Below, one piece after another: positions 61,843-64,000 of a stretch of 64,000 nucleotides of DNA (positions are counted from its first letter, which is position 1; every line of letters starts with the position of its first letter). Below the pieces are notes generated by a model. The model did not search any database. It had not been told where the DNA came from and saw nothing but the letters and a program-made list of their open reading frames with translations. Source of the DNA: Allobosea thiooxidans (lineage in GTDB: Bacteria > Pseudomonadota > Alphaproteobacteria > Rhizobiales > Beijerinckiaceae); assembly GCF_900168195.1 (NCBI RefSeq), contig NZ_FUYX01000005.1:310001-374000 (forward strand), in the 5' to 3' direction. The position numbers and the translations under genes are program-made.

Positions 61843-62700
61843 TCAGCCCTTCCGCCCGCCGCCGCTCGCCACCAGCGCGCCGACGACGATGAGCGCGCAG
61901 GAGGCGCCGAGCAGCCAGCTCGCCGGGGCGTAGCCGAAAAGCACGAGGATCAGCGTCGAGAGCACCGGCGCGGCATAGGAGGCGACGCCGAGCAAGGCGA
62001 CGTCGCCATGCTTCATGCCGATATCCCAGACGACGAAGGCAAGCCCGATCGAGCCGAGGCCGAGGCCGAGCGCACCCGCCCATTCGACCGATGTCAGCGA
62101 CCACAGGGTGGTCTCGAAGGCGAGGTGGAGCGCGAGCGCCGGCACGGCGCAGCCCAGCATCGTGATGCAGAGGCTTTCCGAGGGTACGTTGGCGAAGCGG
62201 CGCGACACCACCGAATAGCTCGCCCAGACGAAGGCGCCGAGCGCCGCCAGCCCATGCCCGAGTGCGAGGCCGCCGCCGGTCCCGAGCCCGCCGGAGACCA
62301 GCAGGCCCGTCGCGACGAGGCCGATCAGCGCCCCGACGAGATGGCGCGGCTTCAGCCCGGCGCCCGGCAGCAGCGCGGCGAAGAGCACGATCAGCAGCGG
62401 CCAGAGATAATGGATCAGGTTCGCCTCGGCCGGCGGGGCCGTCTTCACCGCGGCATAGTAGAGCGCGGTATCGCCGAAGGGCCCGTAGAGGCCGAGCGCG
62501 AAGGAGGCCGGCGTCGGCCGGATGCGCGAGAGATTGCCGCGCAGCGCCGTGATAGCGAGGATCAGGAGCCCGCCGATGATGAAGGTCATGGCGACGAGCT
62601 GGAAGGGCGGGACCCGCCCCGACATCGCCGTGAACAGGGCGAGGGTCGACCAGAGCAGGATCGCGCAGAAGCCGATGAGGGTCGCGGTGCGGGAGGTCAT
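61843..62700 (-). CDS. DMT superfamily exporter, YddG-like
   Basis: A 285-residue protein with ten hydrophobic segments in two EamA halves. ATLIGFCAILLWSTLALFTA near the start and AEANLIHYLWPLLIVLF near residue 95 resemble YddG, which exports aromatic amino acids. The substrate is not certain from sequence. It is divergent from an MFS transporter gene with 227 bases between. Confidence 0.85.
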   Translation of the reverse strand: MTSRTATLIGFCAILLWSTLALFTAMSGRVPPFQLVAMTFIIGGLLILAITALRGNLSRIRPTPASFALGLYGPFGDTALYYAAVKTAPPAEANLIHYLWPLLIVLFAALLPGAGLKPRHLVGALIGLVATGLLVSGGLGTGGGLALGHGLAALGAFVWASYSVVSRRFANVPSESLCITMLGCAVPALALHLAFETTLWSLTSVEWAGALGLGLGSIGLAFVVWDIGMKHGDVALLGVASYAAPVLSTLILVLFGYAPASWLLGASCALIVVGALVASGGGRKG

Positions 62701-62927
62701 GGAAAAACAGCCGGGTGGGAACGAGCGCGATAGCAGCTTTGCAGCCGCTTGCCGATCCCGTTCGCGACGCGTGCCGTCTGGTTATCGGGACGGCGCCGCC
62801 GGCGGCTTGTCCGGCGCACCGTGCTCGACCCGGGCGCGCTTGCTGCACCGCAGCTCGGCACCGACGCCATGGGCGCCATGCTCCGGGACCCGTTGACCGC
62901 GCGCGCGAGGCACATCATCCCTCTGGA

Positions 62928-64000
62928 ATGACCACGATCCCGCTGCAATCCGCCGCTCGCCGGCCTCTGATGCCGGTTCTGGCCGCGCTGAGCGTCGCGC
63001 ATCTGCTGAACGACCTCGTCCAGTCGATGATCCCGGCACTCTACCCGCTGATCAAGGAAGCCTATCAGCTCGACTTCGTGCAGATCGGCCTGATCACGCT
63101 CGCCTTCCAGGTGACGTCGTCGCTGCTGCAGCCGCTGCTCGGCTATGTCACCGACCGCCGGCCCTGGCCCTATGCGATGGTCGCCGGCATGTGCGCGACG
63201 CTGTCGGGGCTGCTGCTGCTCTCCTTCGCCCACAGCTATGGGGTGGTGCTGATCGGCGCGGCCCTGATCGGCCTCGGCTCCGCCGTGTTCCATCCCGAGG
63301 CGACGCGGATGGCGCGCCATGCCGCCGCCGGCCGGCAGGGGCTGGCGCAGGGCGTCTTCCAGGTCGGCGGCCATATCGGCTACGCCACCGGCCCGCTGCT
63401 GGCGGCGATGGTCGTGGTGCCGCGCGGCCAGGAGAGCCTGTCCTGGTTCTCCGGCGTCGTGCTGGTGGCGATGCTGGTGATGGGCTGGCTCGGCTCGCGC
63501 TATTCGGCGCTGCGGCGCGACCAGAAGGCTTCCAGCGATCATGTCGAGGAGGTCGCGGATCACGGCCTGCCGCATGGGCGCGTGCTGCTGGCGATGAGCG
63601 TGCTGATCCTGCTGCTGATCTCGAAGAACGGCTATACCGCCGCCTTCACCTCCTATTACACCTTCTACCTGATCGAGCGCTTCGGCGTGACGCTGCAGCT
63701 CTCCCAGATCATGCTGTTCCTCTATCTCGTCGTCGGCGCGGCCGGCGTCATCATCGGCGGCATGATCGGGGACCGCATCGGCCGCGACCGGGTGATCTGG
63801 CTGTCGATCCTGGGCTCGCTGCCCTTCGCGCTGATGCTGCCCTATGCCGATCTGTTCTGGACCGGCGTGCTCAGCGTCGTCATCAGCTTCGTCATGGCGA
63901 GCGCCTTCTCGGCGATCCTGATCTACGCGATCGACCTCGTGCCGCACCGCGTCGGGCTGGTCGGCGGGCTGTTCTACGGCCTGTCCTTCGGTCTCGGCGG
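62928..64000 (+). CDS. MFS transporter, fosmidomycin-resistance (Fsr) type, 3' end missing
   Basis: Open to the window end with 357 residues visible of about 400. HLLNDLVQSMIPALYPLIKE near residue 25, QIGLITLAFQVTSSLLQPLL and GYVTDRRPWPYAM match the Fsr branch of the MFS. About eleven membrane segments are visible. ATG at 62928 follows CTGGA. It exports unknown small molecules; resistance to fosmidomycin is known for E. coli Fsr only. Confidence 0.87.
   Translation, partial: MTTIPLQSAARRPLMPVLAALSVAHLLNDLVQSMIPALYPLIKEAYQLDFVQIGLITLAFQVTSSLLQPLLGYVTDRRPWPYAMVAGMCATLSGLLLLSFAHSYGVVLIGAALIGLGSAVFHPEATRMARHAAAGRQGLAQGVFQVGGHIGYATGPLLAAMVVVPRGQESLSWFSGVVLVAMLVMGWLGSRYSALRRDQKASSDHVEEVADHGLPHGRVLLAMSVLILLLISKNGYTAAFTSYYTFYLIERFGVTLQLSQIMLFLYLVVGAAGVIIGGMIGDRIGRDRVIWLSILGSLPFALMLPYADLFWTGVLSVVISFVMASAFSAILIYAIDLVPHRVGLVGGLFYGLSFGLG

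Overview
The window is GC-rich, densely coded DNA from an alphaproteobacterium, most probably of the order Hyphomicrobiales (Rhizobiales) and possibly Bosea-like. The order rests on several combined signs: an argH / lptM / lysA block divergent from tlpA, a cpdR / formylglutamate amidohydrolase / suhB-type sRNA / hisN block, a ROSE-like thermometer in front of hsp20, a CtrA box, and a TIGR02302 protein. The genus is a guess from gene content and repeat style. No phage, transposase, plasmid or CRISPR genes are seen. The window looks like ordinary chromosome with several accessory catabolic modules.

Region by region: (1) 1-4767 is a uronate module, with a TRAP transporter (dctP partial, dctQ, dctM) followed by kduI, kduD and kdgF for unsaturated or 5-keto uronates. 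(2) 4854-7917 holds small envelope proteins, an SBF-like transporter and its divergent LysR regulator. (3) 7914-12519 is a MacB-MacA-NodT tripartite efflux operon. (4) 12642-24076 is a catabolic cluster: aldehyde dehydrogenase, aspartate dehydrogenase, an arylformamidase-like hydrolase with half a RidA domain, a complete Liv-type ABC importer, 3-hydroxyanthranilate 3,4-dioxygenase, a DapA-family lyase and a divergent LysR regulator. It resembles a kynurenine / 3-hydroxyanthranilate pathway, but no aminocarboxymuconate semialdehyde decarboxylase is in view. (5) 24077-26166 is gene-poor, with one spermidine-synthase-like protein and tRNA-Val(GAC). (6) 26333-32814 holds cpdR, formylglutamate amidohydrolase, the suhB/MmgR sRNA, hisN, a lysophospholipase-like gene, hsp20, a Pro/Ala-rich secreted protein and threonine aldolase. 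(7) 33475-39687 is gltBD, with a good sigma-54 promoter and a 10-bp inverted repeat upstream. (8) 39708-52912 is mixed housekeeping: YciI, ABC-F, SGNH hydrolase, lytic transglycosylase, Rnk, galE/galU, an NDUFAF5-like protein, thioesterase, purL-bolA-grxD, GST and DUF1272. (9) 53157-64000 holds an orphan NodU-family carbamoyltransferase, tlpA, argH, lptM, lysA, the TIGR02302 protein, a YddG-like exporter and an Fsr-like MFS transporter cut by the window end.

Four families of imperfect palindromic intergenic repeats (about 75-120 bp) recur between genes. The least ordinary items are the half-RidA/arylformamidase fusion inside the 3-hydroxyanthranilate cluster, the regulatory region of gltB, the suhB sRNA and the ROSE thermometer. 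I found no convincing wholly new system. The kynurenine-like cluster with its own importer is the best candidate for follow-up.
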